Below are positions 36,514 through 49,100 of a stretch of 64,000 bases of DNA, one piece after another. A program made the position numbers and the translations under genes. Source of the DNA: Thunnus maccoyii (taxonomy: Eukaryota; Chordata; Actinopteri; Scombriformes; Scombridae). The notes beneath the pieces are model-generated. The model saw only the letters and a program-made list of their open reading frames with translations. It was not told the DNA's origin and did no database searches. Location of the stretch: assembly GCF_910596095.1 (NCBI RefSeq), contig NC_056543.1, forward strand, positions 20,979,042 to 21,043,041, in the 5' to 3' direction. The stretch's first letter is position 1, and each line of letters opens with the position of its first letter.

Positions 36514-37564
36514 GTGTCTCAAAGTGCTTCAGATCTCTGCAGCTGAGACCAGATTGTCTATGGATGTTATTTCCTAGCTGAAAAGAAAGCGATAAGAACT
36601 ACGGGGGAACTGTTACCTTGAGGTATGGTGCCACTTGTCTCCTGTTTGTCTGTGAGTGTCCTCTGTTCTTTAGCTGTGTGAGAATATGTGTGAGTTTCTC
36701 TGTGTCACATAGGGGCCTGCTGGCACAGTGTTGGGCCATTGGCAGTTTTGATTTACCTTCTGCATGAATGTGTTGCTATAACTGAACAAACATCTCACAA
36801 AGAGTCAATGGTCTGCATTCATTCAGCTTATATATTTTCCAAGGAAAAGACTATTTCTTTTCCCTAAATGTCCATTGTCTCTGTTCACTGTCTGGGCCTT
36901 TTGTTTTGTTCCTTTCATTTTTTTTCCCTTCTTGCATGCTGTTGTTTGCCCCGAGATGTTGCATGTATGCCGACTGGCAGCGCAGGAAAAGGGAAACAGG
37001 TTTGTTGGCTTGTTCACTGCACACACAAACACCCACTCCTCCAAAAAGCCTTTGGGGAGCCTGGATGTCAGCTGGGAAATCGTCCCAGTTTCAGAGGACC
37101 TTGAGCGGCTTTCACCCAAACGCTGTGTGGTTGTGTGATGTCTGCAGTGTGTGTCAGTGGGACAGAAGAGAGAGCAAAAAAAAAAAAAAAGCAAAGAAAG
37201 GTAGAAAAAAGTAAGAGAGGGGGAAACAGACACAAGAATAGAGGCATTGTAGTGGGCAGACAGAAAAGATCAGTGAGGAGAAGGAGAGGAGGACAGGTTT
37301 TATAGTCTGTAAAGGTTTTTCTGCTTGGTGTAACAGAACGGAGTAACAGACAAGAACATAACTCTGGCTGTGTCAACCACACAAAACTCCGCTTTGTTTC
37401 ACAGGAGCTCACAGATGGGCTCATTCAGACAGCAGAGGGCCTACACCCCAGTGTGTGTGTATGTGTGTGTATGTGTTTGTGTTCAAACATGTTGATGTCA
37501 AACCCTCGGGACAATATGATGCAGAGTTTGACTGTTAAATACTGTGTAAAAAATCAACCATGGT

Positions 37565-37568
<4 letters not shown>

Positions 37569-37628
<60 letters not shown>
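37569..37628. repeat. (TG)n microsatellite, longest in the window
   Basis: Thirty uninterrupted TG units. Such perfect tracts can form Z-DNA and are usually highly polymorphic in length. Confidence 0.97.
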
Positions 37629-37630
<2 letters not shown>

Positions 37631-38532
37631 ACACCCATCTGTCCCCTTGCTCAGCCAGATTGTGGGCCTCGGTGTCTGGCAGCGTGTTGGGTGGAGGTAT
37701 CACTCTCTCTCTCTCTATCTGAACTTGTAAGATTAACTCAAACACACGTATCCACACTGCCATTTTCCAGCAGTTGCATCCCAGTCTCTTATTTCATTAT
37801 TTCATGTCTCTCTTGCTTGGAACAAAGTGATGCGTGCTGCTATGGTCTAAGGGTGTAGACGGCAAGTAGCAAATGTCTGAAAGCTGTAGTCTGTCAGTCT
37901 GCGTCAGGACACAGCCCAGTCCCCTGTGCTGTGGTCAGCTGTTGAACCACATGGTCCCAAGACTTAGTCACCACCCTCCCTGATAATTATGGGTTGATTT
38001 ATGAGAAAGGGAAGATGATGACGAGTCTTTTCCCCGCAAGAAAGGTTTTTGATGGATCTGCTGCTGTCGGAGCTCCAGTGGTGTTCAAGGAATATACAGG
38101 CCCCCTCCCGTTTTACTCATGTAAAACAGCCCGCCGACTGTGTCGCCACACTGAAGCCCTGTGGCTTTGGCAAGATTTAAATGGCACCTTATATGCATGA
38201 TTAAGGAGGGAAATGCTTCTTCGCACAGGTCTGTGAGGAAGTGCAACGTGGAGATAAAACTAGAGAAGACACCACTACCTATTACCTGGAATATCTCCGT
38301 CTGATGTCTGATCAGTCATAACGGTCAAAAGCCTTTGTCTACATTTTTGACGTCGAACTTTTCGCCTGTCCACCAGCTGATCTATTCTTAGATGGGACTG
38401 GCCAGTTACCACGCGTACTGGATTTCCTTTGCATCTCCTCTGGCAGACAGCCGCCTCATTAACCCCCTTCAGAAAAAAAAAGCATACATATACACATACG
38501 CACAGGCACTGAGCAGATAGATGCATTTCATG

Positions 38533-38549
38533 TGCCTGACGTCAGAGGG
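38533..38549. promoter_or_regulatory. CRE-containing 17-nt block, second copy
   Basis: The block tgcctgacgtcagaggg is identical to 422-438, with TGACGTCA at 38537-38544. Similarity beyond the block is weak. It may be coincidence, a repeat remnant or a real bZIP site. Confidence 0.35.
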
Positions 38550-39689
38550 CAGACAGCTGACTGGGCAGACAGAAGTGGGGGTTGGATGGGATTAAAGGGG
38601 TCACCGTTCCTCTGGGGAAGCCATAGATTTGTCTCACCCTAAAATCTGATTAGTGCAAATTGTAATCCACACCAATATTTGCTATTTATATTTGGTGAGC
38701 TGCGAGAACTGGAGACATACTTGTCATTTCTGAGTGAAAATGTGCAGCATTTATATGAGGTGTGATTTGAATTGAAGCCAAGGGCATTGTATTTAAGCCT
38801 GCAACTGTGTTTTTATATACTGACTGATCCTATAAGTTATTATTTGATTAATGAATTATGATCACGTCCAATGCTGGAAACCATAGCATGTATCTCAAGT
38901 GTCTGCATGAGTTGAAAAATGATGTCAAGATGAAGATGTAATCCCAGACTATTCTAATAAGAAAGTAAGACCCATCAGACCAGGCAGTTGGCCTGCTCCA
39001 ACAGCAGCTAAAGCTAATGACAGGTGGTGGGGAGCACTGCTGGCAGCAGCAGCAGCAACATGTTATTTGGGAGTGGACCACTTCCAGGAGGCTAAGATTA
39101 AATCCAAACCTTTGCTCTGAGACTTTCTCCCTCTGATGAAAACAATATCATCAAAGCAGGGCTGTCTGCGTGGATTCAATACTAAACAGGTGCACCAGCT
39201 GACACAAAGGTCGACCAACCCCTATATGACGGTGGTCTTTGTCAGAGGAGGCCGTTTCCCATGTGACCTCATCGTTCTATAGAAGACTTCCTAATATTAA
39301 TGTGGGCTTGCGGTTGCTGGTATGTGACTGGCGGCCTTGCAGACTTTGTTTCCCTTCCAGAGCTATTATTGGACACTGTGTCAGTAAAGGGACATCAGTG
39401 TCAGGGTCAGTGTTTGGGCTTGCCAGGACTTGCTCCTGCTACATTTATGTGCGTATATATTGCCTCTCACTTTTTTGTACTGTGAATTAGAATCGGAGAG
39501 CTGCATTTTATACGTACATGGGGTGGTAAGAACATTATTGCTTGCAAAGAGAAAAAGAGCACCTCGCCAAGCACCGGGTATGAGGTTAATTCAGTGTGTA
39601 GGAGAGGAGAGCGAGCTGAAGTGACTTGATTGTGCGACATGGCAAGGAGTGTGACAGAGGAGGATGATAAAGGTCTTTCTCAGCAGGAG

Positions 39690-39712
39690 GAGAGAGAGAG
39701 AGAGAGAGAGAG
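39690..39712. repeat. (GA)n microsatellite
   Basis: About 11 GA units. Confidence 0.9.
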
Positions 39713-39904
39713 GTGGAAGGGACGAACAGACAGAATGGAGAAAGAGCAGCTCGTGGAGCAGCTGTTTCTCTCCCCTTTCTGGAATGTGTATGAGGGCAGG
39801 TGCATGAAATGTAACCGCTTCACCGCTCCCATCACTATCAAGCCTCTAACACACACATAAACACACACGGGCCCTCCTCGCGTGTGCATGTGTGCACTCC
39901 ACTT

Positions 39905-39946
39905 GTAGGTGGACAAGTGTTTGCACACAAACACTTGTCCACCTAC
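39905..39946. other. Perfect hairpin, 18-bp stem and 6-nt loop
   Basis: The left arm gtaggtggacaagtgttt is followed by gcacac and then the exact reverse complement of the arm. The stem stops abruptly at both outer ends. No poly-T or poly(A) context suggests a terminator. It may be a very young micro-inversion duplicate, a repeat end or a small structured RNA. Confidence 0.7.
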
Positions 39947-42922
39947 CAGGTTCTCTTGCCTGCAGCTAGACAGTGCATATTAGAGTGTTGAATATGCATG
40001 CTAATTATTTGAACAGGATCGGTTAAGCATTCCCTTTAAAAAAAACACAGCTTTGATCTATCCAAGAAGCCATGGGGGAAGTTTACGCTGAGATGAAAGA
40101 TAACGTCTAGCTGTGATGTTTGTACGCCTGATTTCAAACATGTCATCTCTCACATTCAACCCTAATCAAATTAGGTCAATACTTAATGGGGCATGATGCC
40201 CCCCTCTGACAATGCTATGATACTCTCCCACTTACTATCATACGTATAAGAATCCCTGTCAAAAAGTAAGAGATGGAGGCTATATGAATGGAAGAGACAG
40301 GCAATAAGTAGCTGGATTGAAGTGACGGATTGAAGAGATGGATCAAGGTGAAAGGTAGTGTGACCGGTGAAAATGAAGAGAAGGTATGGGGGAAGGGGTG
40401 ATAAAGGATTCTCTGTCAGTCTAGTCATATTCTCTGCTCATTTCTGTAAGTGCAGATAAGAGTTCTGCAGAGAGGGATAATATAGGTAAAGAAACATCTC
40501 AGACCATACTCTGGAGGGAATTGCTTCGGCTTTGGATTACAGGTTCCGCCCTCAAGTGTGTGCATGTATTCTACGTACGTATGCGCCTGTGCGAGTTGAA
40601 CCACTAATCTGGTCATTTCATGCCCACGATGTACCTCGGTTCCAGGATTTAATACACACTCACCCCTGAACCTCTCCCACCTCTCTCCTCTGTGTTCTTA
40701 CTTTGGCTCCATCTTCCACCTCCATTCATCCTTCTTACATTTACTACCAATTGACCTTATACCACAATAGAGGGAGTTCAGCTCAACTAAAGCAATGACC
40801 GCAGGCTTACCTCACTGTAACAGGAGGCTGATAAGAAGATATGTGTAATAAAGTGTTGTTAAATAAAGGTAGATGAGTCTAAGTCATGACCAGTCTGTTT
40901 GGACCCTTGGCATTACTGCAAAGTAAGGGTTCGTATGAGGGCAGTGCTCATAGATTTAAGGAATATTATTATATTGAGTATTAGCAGTCACACAGTCAAA
41001 GACAGACTGATGACAGGAACATTTTGCTTTAATTGGGTGGTTGTCTAATCTGGTCACTTATGTAACCAATTAAAACTATAAATGTATTTTTATTTTATTT
41101 ATTTGTATACAGACAAGTATTCAGTGTAGCATGAACATATGCCACATAACACAATTTTTGTAGTCTAAACTAATTTGCAATGCCAGTTCACTTGGTTGTG
41201 CGCAGCCGCCTACCTAGCATCTACCTATAGCCTGCTTGTGAGGTGTTTAGGGAACGTCTGTAAATTGTAGCATCTACTGATAGTCTGCATGTGAGGCATA
41301 GACCACATAAGGTGCTTGCATTCAGATGTGTTTAAACTGACAAATCATCTGAAGCCATTTGGAAAAAAAGGGACAAAAAGGGAGGTCAAAGTAATCAATA
41401 TGACTTAAGACACCCACAAAGAACTCTCAAACTGTTTAACTACGAACTCTTAAAAAGACACAAAACACTCAAATTATAATTAAAACCATAAAATTTCAAT
41501 TTCAATTTCAAAGATGTTTTTCCAAACACACTGCACATATTCATATTGTGGATTATTCCAATGAGCAAGTATGCAGAGCTTCTGACACTATTTTTTGATT
41601 TGAACAAAAGTCAGATAAAATAAAAATATTGGAATTAAGATATCATGGATTTACAAGAAAGACAATTGAATGATATATGTTTTAATTACTTTTAAATTTA
41701 AATAATTTAAATAACCTCTTGCTCACTCAACCTGTTCCCAAGTGCAGTAACCTTGGATGCATAACACATCCATGGCAGTAACATGTGCTGTAATCATAGG
41801 CAGCATCTAGTTAACGTTAATGAACGTCACATCCAGTAAAGTTACTTTCGCAGGACGCCAGAGAGCCATGCGAAAAGGGGAGAATGGGCGTAGGAACGTT
41901 GATAACTTTATTTCAGGTGTGTACAATCAAAATTTAAGGGGAATCATATGTTGCAAGCAAGAAATTTGCACCACAGACCGTCGAAGAAACTCTTAAGGTA
42001 AGACAACTATGCTAACACATCAACATGCCAGATTAGCTCCTTTTCTACCATGAAAAATACAAGTGGAAGGCAACCGCAGGACAGTTATAAGGTTAGACAA
42101 ATGATAATGGTTTCTTGTGTTAAAAGTATTGTTATTGCATTGGCTTGTTTTTTGATTTTGTAATACTGAATGAAAAGCCTCGCTAAGCATCATTTTAGCT
42201 GCAATGTTTTGGCGTGATATTCACTGACTTACTAATGATATGAAAGACCTGTAACGCTGCTGTGCTGCCTCCTACGTAAGGTAAAGGTAAATCTTCCATG
42301 TTTACCTGTTGTCTTCAGGTAAAAAAAAAAAATCAATTTAACATTGGTGTCACCCTGGCAGGCAAACCTTTTATCTCCAAGGCAGACCTAAGACATCTGT
42401 GAGATTATAAAAAAACTTCAAAAGATACAACTCAGTGCTGTAAACAGGTAAAAATAAAGTTATGATTTTTTCCCCCCTATAATAAGTCATCACTGGTCAC
42501 AGTGTATGAGCAGCACCATAATCAGTGGCAGCAGCCACAGCAAATTGAGCCTCTGTCTCACCAGTGGAGTGACTCATTTAAACCAACCATGACTTTAACA
42601 GCATGTTATATTAAAGTTACTACAAGGAACTTTTAACTGGTTATGCAACAGTCTCAATTTAATACTGATGCCTCTGTATGACCTACATAAGCAAATTAGA
42701 TCATCAGCGAGAAGACTGGCTATTTCTATATAGTTATTCTAAATGCCTGCCATTGGGTAGCAATTTTTTTTTTTCTTAGGATGGCAAAGTCATGACTCGC
42801 TCTACCCTGCCCCTGATTGGTTTACCCTGATATTTTTACCCTATCTAATCTCGCTCCTCATGCCTAAACCTAACCAACCCAACTACCATCCTAGAAAAAA
42901 AATTGGCCACTGGGTCAGATTC
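39947..42922. other. Intergenic sequence
   Basis: No gene is supported. AT-rich from 41.0 to 41.75 kb. A stretch around 41880-42000 ends in ttaag|gtaagac, a possible splice donor, without further support. Confidence 0.45.
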
Positions 42923-43404
42923 ATAGATGTATAATAAGAGCTGGATAGGGTGCCGCCGCTCAGTCTTGCAGCCAATTTTTCCCAGTGACGGTATTGCAGA
43001 GAAAAATCCCCTGGCAGCCCAAAAAGCTTTTTCCCCAAAGACCACCATTGTAAAAGAGACGTCTGTAAAACTATTGACAGGACCCCTCGAACTGCAAACA
43101 AGGTCAATTATGACTCTTTCTATTATAAATTTTGGATACATGGAGGTTTTATATTTGTAAAACTTTCCTTGAGCCGAGAAAAGCGATTTTAAAAATCTGT
43201 GACGTCACCACAATGTAAAGTCTATGGGTCGAGCGGGAACTCATGGGTGGGACCAGCGGAGGAAACACTACTGCGCATATTTGGCAAAGCCAAGCAAACC
43301 CAGAAGCTAGAAACTTTTTTGTAGTATGTGCCAGCCAAGCAATTTTTATAGGGCTGAATGGGCGCCATTTTTAGTCCAGTATCCAGCTCTTGTAATACAT
43401 CCAT
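42923..43404. mobile_element. 482-bp MITE with 10-bp target duplication
   Basis: The ends are atagatgtataataagagct and, inverted, atggatgtattacaagagct, each followed by gg. The element is flanked by identical 10-mers ggtcagattc (42913-42922 and 43405-43414). Duplications of 9-11 bp point to Mutator-like elements. An internal CRE lies at 43200-43207. There is no transposase ORF. Confidence 0.85.
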
Positions 43405-43414
43405 GGTCAGATTC

Positions 43415-45701
43415 CTGGCACGCAGACCCAGACTGGGAGAGCCTTTGTTTGCATTACATGTAGCATTGTAGCAAAAAGGAGAACACAGTTTTTGTTTGAT
43501 AATGTTTAAAGTAAAGTTAGACTTGTTGTTGGCTTCCCGACTCATCTTAAAAAAGACGAGAGGAAAAGAGAGAGAGAGTGCGAGCGAGTCGAGAGCACAA
43601 GAGAGCAGCGGGGGTCAAGCTGGAGAGTGAATGAGAGAAAGGAGCCAGAACAAAGCAATGAATCAGATAAATAAAATGTTATTTTCTGATTGTTTCATAG
43701 CGGTTACGTTCTAAAGCACAAATAAACACGCCCACACCTCCTCACAACCCTGCGGGAAGGTGAGATATTGCTGAATTTGGCGGTGAATGCAGCCTTACAT
43801 GTAACCTCGATGTATAAACAGTAGAAAAACAAATGATTACAGAGCCACAAACAGATACATCACCTCATGGCTTTGCATCCTTCAAACAGCTGTGTTTTAA
43901 AAAAGAAAAATATTGTTAAAACTAAGTCATTCATAATTTCCACTGTATGAATTGTATTCATTGTATTGCATTTAAGTTGTTTGACTGTCCATAAATGGAT
44001 TTTCAGCTCTCATAATGATTCTTCTGATCAGACAGAAGAGAAACCTCTCCCTCTACTAGTTCATGATGTCTAAATACATAAATGGACAGTCGGAATAAAC
44101 ACTGACTTACAAGGAAATAAGGGCTGAAAAATAGGGGGAAAAGTCATTGTTGGTTGGGTAATACAATCATTAATTATGTGAGAAGCAGCCGAGAGATTAG
44201 GGGAATGACGAGCGAGGGATTGATACAGACAGATGGAGAGATTTTCCAGGAGGAAAGCACAGGAAGCTAATTAAAGACCAGATGATGTGCAAATAGATTT
44301 GACGGGAGAGGAGATCTCTCTTTCTTCAGAGATACCCTCCTCTCTCTCTCTTTCTGTCTTCCTTACTTTCTTTTTTTTTTTTTTTTGTTTGCCTCCATGT
44401 TCTTTATCCCACTCCACCTCTCATATCCTCGTCAGTGACTGATGAGTAGATGTTTTGATTTTTCTCTGTCTTTTTCATCAGTTTGTCTTCATCTGTGTGA
44501 TGGAATACCTTTCATTGGCTTTCTTAGTCCCGCAGGTGAAGTTGAGAACAGGTAGAGCGGAGGTGCAGAAGGGAAGTTTTAAGAAAAGTACTCCCACCGA
44601 TTTAGCATTGAACTCCTATAACATTGTCAGACTCACGGTGCAAAATCGAAGCGGTGTTAGGTGTTATGTTAACCTCAAACAGAGATGAAGAGCCAGCTAC
44701 AGAAGTCTGGTAAGCTCACTTCCGTGTAACCTCCTCAAATTTTTTCTTTCATGTTCAAGCTTTTAGTCTTCAGCCCCATATCATATCACTTATGGCAATT
44801 TATCAGCAGCTCCCTCTGGAGCTACAAAAGGCTGCATTCAACTTTTATTCATATATATATACACACAGTACTCCGCAAGACCTGTAAACAGACTTTGATG
44901 TGTAAAATTGGTGGAGTTCCTCTTTAAATATAAAAACAGCATGGTGGTGAGTGGTACGTGTGTAGGGTGAAGTGGTTGAAGTGAGGCAGTGATGAACATC
45001 TTGAGCTTGTGACGGTTGGGAAACAAAAACCAGACCAGGAGAGGAGAAGGTGACTTGTAATTGAATAAAGGAGGCGACTTCAGACACAGTAGTAGTGGTG
45101 GTGTGTGTGTGTAAGTGTGTGTCTTTGTTTGATTTGTCTCTCAGTGGCCAGGTTTTCCTCCCCCATTTTCCAAGGTCAACATGGGGATTATTAGCAAGAG
45201 CCACTGTAGTAATGATGGTGGTGGTCATTAACTATTCATCACCTCACACTGCAGGAACCAAGTGTTTGGGTTTATGTGTGTCGTGGACAAACACATCTGT
45301 TCAGCAGCGTTTAGGCTCCAATATGTGTGCATGTCTGTGTGCAAATGAGACAGCTGGCTCGCGTCTAAACAAGAGATTTCCAGGGCGTACCTATTCAGGC
45401 TCCGTTGTGTCTCCCCGTTGTCTGCCAGTTCTCTTTGTCTGCCGTTTCTGTCTTTAGGAAAGTATGCCCGTTTGACCACAAACTCTTCAGGGCGTGTACG
45501 CTACATGAGGTGAACTCAGGCGCCTCCCCCTCTTTTGTATCCCGTACCTCCCTACTTGTTTTTACACCAGCTCTTCAGTGTGATAGTGGAGGAGAAGGAG
45601 GGGGGGGGTGGATGCTTGTGAGGCTGGGGGGTGTAACTGTACCTCTCAGATGGAGTAAGTGGGCTGGGTTCACCGGGGTCTGGAGAGGGGGGGAGGGATG
45701 T

Positions 45702-45738
<37 letters not shown>

Positions 45739-45789
45739 AATGTAAAAGAATGAGTAGCTCCAAGCGGCAGAGTTGCCATGGCTACGGGG
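43415..45789. other. Intergenic sequence
   Basis: No gene is supported. Around 43560-43800 the sequence resembles repeat DNA (GA-rich, then tgagatattgctgaatttgg). GA and G-rich tracts occur at 45590-45732, including a run of eight or more G at about 45600. Confidence 0.45.
45706..45732. repeat. (GA)n microsatellite
   Basis: About 13 GA units, adjoining a G-rich segment. Confidence 0.92.
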
Positions 45790-45945
45790 GGGAAACGGAT
45801 GAATGAATGACATCACAGTGGCGGGGAGGTGAGAGAGTGTGAAATTGATTTGGTGGCGGAGCACGGGGAGGCGGCTCTCGTTCGGGTTCTTCGTCGGGCA
45901 GACGCACATTTGTCTCTGGTGTCTCCTGTGGACGGGCTCTCACCG
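45790..45945 (+). promoter_or_regulatory. CpG-rich segment ending in a splice donor
   Basis: GC- and CpG-rich sequence (ggcggctctcgttcgggttc, ttcgtcgggcagacgcac) stands out from AT-rich, microsatellite-laden surroundings. It ends in ACCG|GTAAGG, with the intron starting at 45946. It could be a distal 5' exon and promoter of myo16 or of a non-coding RNA. There is no supported ORF. Confidence 0.3.
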
Positions 45946-46084
45946 GTAAGGCTCTGCTTTCTCTCTCCCCTTCTCATCACAGCGAAGGAACGATGGCGAG
46001 TGTAGCGTGTGATTTTTTTTTTTGTTTTTTTCCTCTCTGATAACACTCTTCGGGTCTCGGCAACATGTGAGAACGAACACAGAA

Positions 46085-46102
46085 AGAGAGAGAGAGAGAG
46101 AG
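46085..46102. repeat. (AG)n microsatellite
   Basis: Nine AG units, 140 bp into the putative intron after 45945. Confidence 0.85.
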
Positions 46103-49100
46103 GACATGTGTGTGGTTATGTGCATGCATGTCATGTGGTGCTCCTGGCGTGCCACTGGGAATGAAAGGAAAAGCAGATGTGCCGTGCAGTTGTCACGGGT
46201 CTAAATATACCATGAGATGCTTAGTGTGGAAGAATGTGTGCGTTTCTGGCTGGGAATGAACAGCTGATTTCAGTGTGCCGAATGCTGAGACAAGCTCTCA
46301 ATAACAAGAATTATTAGAAGGTTTAGCTTGTCACAACTTAGAGCTGTATGATTATGAGTATGTCTTCTGGGTTAGTGAGAGACATCCTATCTCGTTGCGG
46401 TGTTGTTATCAAGCAACTTGATGTGCTGATGCTTTCAGTTATCACGAGATAATTTTCTTTTCTAGGGAAGTTGTCTTGTTCCTCCTCCGCAGGGAGATCA
46501 AAAGCACAGGGTCAGCTACTGAACAGCACCTTTGGAGCTGGCGAATGTATTGCCAGAGGACACTTAAGCAGAGAAGCTAGTGCGAGAAGCTAGTGTGAAA
46601 CTGGCTCCTCCGATTAAAGGGCTCCTTCCTTCCACAGTGCACCACCCCGCTGTGAGTTCATTGGCAAAGCCAGTGCCATTCATCTGGCTGTGTGATTAAT
46701 GATGAAGTTGACCCGTATTGACCCTCGAGGGACAAAACAGCTAGAGTTGAAGGGTAGGGGCTAGAGGTCACATCAAAGCCAATCAGAATCCTTAGCTCAG
46801 TCTCTTCTCTTGGCCAGCATCCTGAACAGGGAAAACAGATTACATTAGGGATGAAGGGATCAACATTTAGGCTAGATTTGGAAAGCATAATCCATTACTA
46901 GGACTGTTAACTGGTCTACAAATCTGTTGGAATGCCTCTCACAGTGTGGAGGTGAATTTGGGTGATGGTTGGTTTCTCATCTTTTCAGTAGTTGTTATCA
47001 AGGCCACGTTGTTATTGAACATAGGTTTCAAGCTTCAAGGACACCGTACTGCAGGCAATCTAGTATTTTGGCCTTGTCTGACAGGCAAGTGTGTGAACAC
47101 TGCTGCCAGTTTTTGTCTAGGGAGAGTATGCAAAGAGATCCTTCCTAACCAGACTATCCTATTTTATTCAGAAATCACGGCAACCAAGATAAGAGTGAAA
47201 GGGTAAAGGCTTTGTACCTTGAAAACACATGTGGCACACTCACCTTTATGCTTGTGGCTGAGACAGGTTGGAGTTGAGGAGCAAAGGCAGAATGTTTTAG
47301 TTTTAAAAACAGCAGGAGAAATGATATTGTTGGTTTGTGAAAGGGTAAATCGGTTCAATTTGAGTGTCAGTTTAGTTTACTTTATACATTTATAGTCCCC
47401 AAGTCCAGATCATGGTGGCATTGCAAGGTTCAGCCGAGTTCACTCGAGCAGTTGATACTGTTAAAGTGTCTTCGGATGTTGCCAGCAGGTGTAGGAAACT
47501 CTACTGTAAGTGTGTCATGTGTGTATGATTATAGTCCTTTTATACATACGGAGCTACGCATCAGGCAAACCTGTAAGCTTGTTGCATTTATTGTGAGAGG
47601 AAATCAGGGCGGATGCTTCAGTCCAGACTATATGAAGCAGCGCTGGCATGTCTTTTAAGTCAGTTTAAAAGCTCAGCTGAGTGAGTGACTGTGAATGCCA
47701 GCTTTTTGGACGGCCATGGTTGGGGGCACAAGTGGGTCAATAGCGTAGTCATGCCAGCACTGATGTTTCTTTCTCTCTGCTTTCAGAACAGAAATGCCCT
47801 GTAGCGAGACACAACTTAACACGGTGACATTTTCAATGTCGCAAGTAAAAGAATCTGAAGTTAGATCCGAGCCACTGTACTGCATCCTTTCTCTCAACCT
47901 CCTCAACAGTGAGGTTAAGTTTTGTTCTTTCTTTTTTCTATTTACTCTCTGCCTCAGTCGTACATTGTTCATGACTACTGGAAAAGAAGAGTCGTTTCAA
48001 AGAGGTTGCATAGCGACATAGCGAGTTGTGTTTACACCATGCTGAAGTCAGCGTCTGTGTGTGTGTGTTTTGGTGAGTGTGTTGCCGTGTGTGTGCATTC
48101 AGTCCTTCCCCCTTGTGGTGTCAGCTGGTTGGCAACGCTTTGGTCAGATATGGTGACTGGACCCGTACACAAACACTCACATTTAGACACGTGCGCACAT
48201 GCACAGACTGTGTGGAGGATTTTTGCCATGTTTTGTCATCTTATGAGTCATACAGCAAGTGTTTCAGAAGGGTTAAGCAACATGTTGTGGTTTTTGGCAT
48301 TCAACTGGTAGAGCTGCCAATACCCATGTGCCTCAAACCACTGAAACAACTTATGAAAATGAACAGGTGAAGTTTTTGATTTTGGACAATATCACACAAA
48401 AAAAATCAAACGGATTTTGGTTTTTCCTTGGAAAAGAGGAAGTAAAATGAGTTTTAAACTTACAGGAAAACTTTCAATCCTTGTGTGAATGCAGAATATG
48501 CACAGGAGATATTGGTGTCTATGCTACGCTAAACAGTGGAACCGGGGAGCGATGCCAGCTTGTCCCAAGGGGAATTTAGAGCCTATACAGGTGGATGCTG
48601 GGATCAAGGTGGAGCCCTTTTGAAATGATATACTGTATGAACCTCTGACGCAACAGCAGTAACAGTTTTCAGGTGAGAAGTGAGGAAAGAGCAGATCAGA
48701 GACATAGCTACACATACAGGACTCAAAAAAAACTGCATACCTGTAAGTGAGTCTAGTAGTTCACTCGCATGGTCTACTTGAACTATCTTTCAGGCTTTGC
48801 TACATTTTTGTTGCTGCGATGTAATTCCTGCCCTCCATCATTCTCCCCCATTCTCCTGAAGTACTTTCTTAAACAGGACAGAAACTATCCTGTATAAGAC
48901 AGAGTTTGCAATAAATGTTGCTGACTGGTCAGACACAAGCCTCGCAAGTGCTACAACTTGTATAAGATCAGAGTCAATCAGACTCCAGGCATGCACTTGT
49001 TGTTAATAGTATCCATATAAGAACTTGAGATTGGTAATGTAATGTTGTTGTTACTGTTATTTAGCCAACTTCCAAACTAGTCTGAAAAAAGAGCCAGACA

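Larger units (their letters stand above)
31121..39904. other. Intergenic sequence rich in simple repeats
   Basis: No gene is supported. AT-rich to about 33.2 kb, then dominated by CA, GA, TC and GGA tracts to 37.7 kb. ORFs here are Cys/Val, His/Thr or Ser/Leu translations of these tracts. A CRE lies at 38537-38544. Confidence 0.55.

Noticed and set aside
37574..37858. 94-codon ORF starting with Cys-Val repeats
   Set aside because: Starts inside the 60-bp TG tract; no domain.
45405..45806. 133-codon ORF over the GA-rich region
   Set aside because: Its C-terminal part is translated from (GA)n and the rest has no known domain; no splice context in frame.
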